A stretch of DNA of 64,000 nucleotides from Gadus chalcogrammus (lineage: Eukaryota > Chordata > Actinopteri > Gadiformes > Gadidae). Under the pieces are notes generated by a model. That model searched no databases. It had not been told where the DNA came from and saw nothing but the letters and a program-made list of their open reading frames with translations. Below are positions 63,544 through 64,000 of the stretch, one piece after another (the first letter of the stretch is position 1; each line of letters starts with the position of its first letter). The DNA lies in contig NC_079417.1 of the NCBI RefSeq assembly GCF_026213295.1, positions 2,856,251 through 2,920,250 of the forward strand. Direction: 5' to 3'. The translations under genes were made by a program, and so were the position numbers.

Positions 63544-64000
63544 CTGAAGCTGATTGGCCCACAGGCCACAGTGAGGGGAGTCATGATTGGTGGAGAGAGC
63601 AAGGGAAGGTGAGTCATGATTGGTGAAGAGGTGACTCACAGGGAACACAGCAAGCACAACATGGTTAGGGAATGAGAGGGAGTCGAAAATGCTTTGTCTT
63701 GTGTTTATGCTGCATTCAGTGTTTCCCTTCCCACCGGTCCCTGTAGCTGCTAGGCCTTAATATGGTCCAGTCTGTGGACCTGTCTCTAGTCCAGTCAAAC
63801 ACCAGGCTCTGTTTCTGGTTCATTCTGAAACCAGGACCTGTATCTGGTTTAGTGTCAAATCATCTCCTGTATCTTTTCCAATCTGTAAACCGGAATGTAG
63901 TTCTGTCTAAAACCAGGACCTGTGTCTGGTTCATTCCGAAACCAAGACCAATATCTCAAATGTTCATAAGCAGTATATTGATCAGGAAATGGGTTGCTGA
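63544..64000. other. phldb intron upstream of the first visible exon
   Basis: Short repeats (AGTCATGATTGGTGGAGAGA, AAACCAGGACCTGTATCTGG); no further exon recognised before the window end. Confidence 0.6.

Overview
This window reads as vertebrate, teleost nuclear DNA, most likely from a codfish (Gadidae). Coding sequence is split into exons with GT/AG borders. (CA)n/(GT)n tracts are long and frequent. Families of fish transposons are present, and one LTR retrotransposon has the unusual integrase-before-reverse-transcriptase order that I associate with Gmr1, first described from Atlantic cod. No assignment was confirmed by database search.

Three related Siglec/CD22-like immune receptor genes lie head to tail on the minus strand. 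Gene A (about 205-12161) is cut by the window start. It shows a signal exon, a sialic-acid-binding type V-set Ig exon and two C2 Ig exons, and its 10.6 kb first intron carries the Gmr1-like element. Gene B (26924-32891) can be assembled completely: eight exons whose phases all agree give 544 aa (signal, V, three C2, transmembrane, linker, ITIM-bearing tail). Gene C (35812-47974) has lost its V domain by fusion of the V exon to the next C2 exon. It has a lysine in its transmembrane segment and is followed by five tandem copies of a two-exon cytoplasmic-tail cassette (period about 1.1 kb). All five cassettes have open frames and intact splice sites, so the locus looks able to make one receptor with five alternative signalling ends. 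The three genes share a 5' untranslated exon and an upstream array of CTGTTAATACTG-like repeats, which marks them as products of segmental duplication. Gene A also has a perfect octamer (ATGCAAAT) upstream of that exon.

Between and inside these genes lies a dense layer of mobile DNA. It includes a young Gmr1-like element with identical LTR lengths and a 4-bp target duplication (1927-6685); a TTAA-flanked foldback element carrying a P2X7-C-like cysteine module, later split by a LINE (16347-18256); hAT-type elements with 8-bp target duplications (19677-20349, 28793-29617 and probably 52017-52576); hAT transposase relics (18464-19430, 20620-20795, 49323-50101); an intron-containing KDZ/Zisupton-like relic with a Ulp1-type protease domain (about 43790-47110); and a BEL/Pao retrotransposon whose protease region runs directly into an unrelated coiled-coil sequence (51290-54640).

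The right end (56330-63543, minus strand) holds twelve 3' exons of a PHLDB/LL5 gene with coiled coils and a C-terminal PH domain. The exons join in frame for 531 codons to a stop, and the C-terminus favours PHLDB3. In human, CD22/MAG and PHLDB3 all lie on 19q13, so the neighbourhood may be partly conserved synteny.
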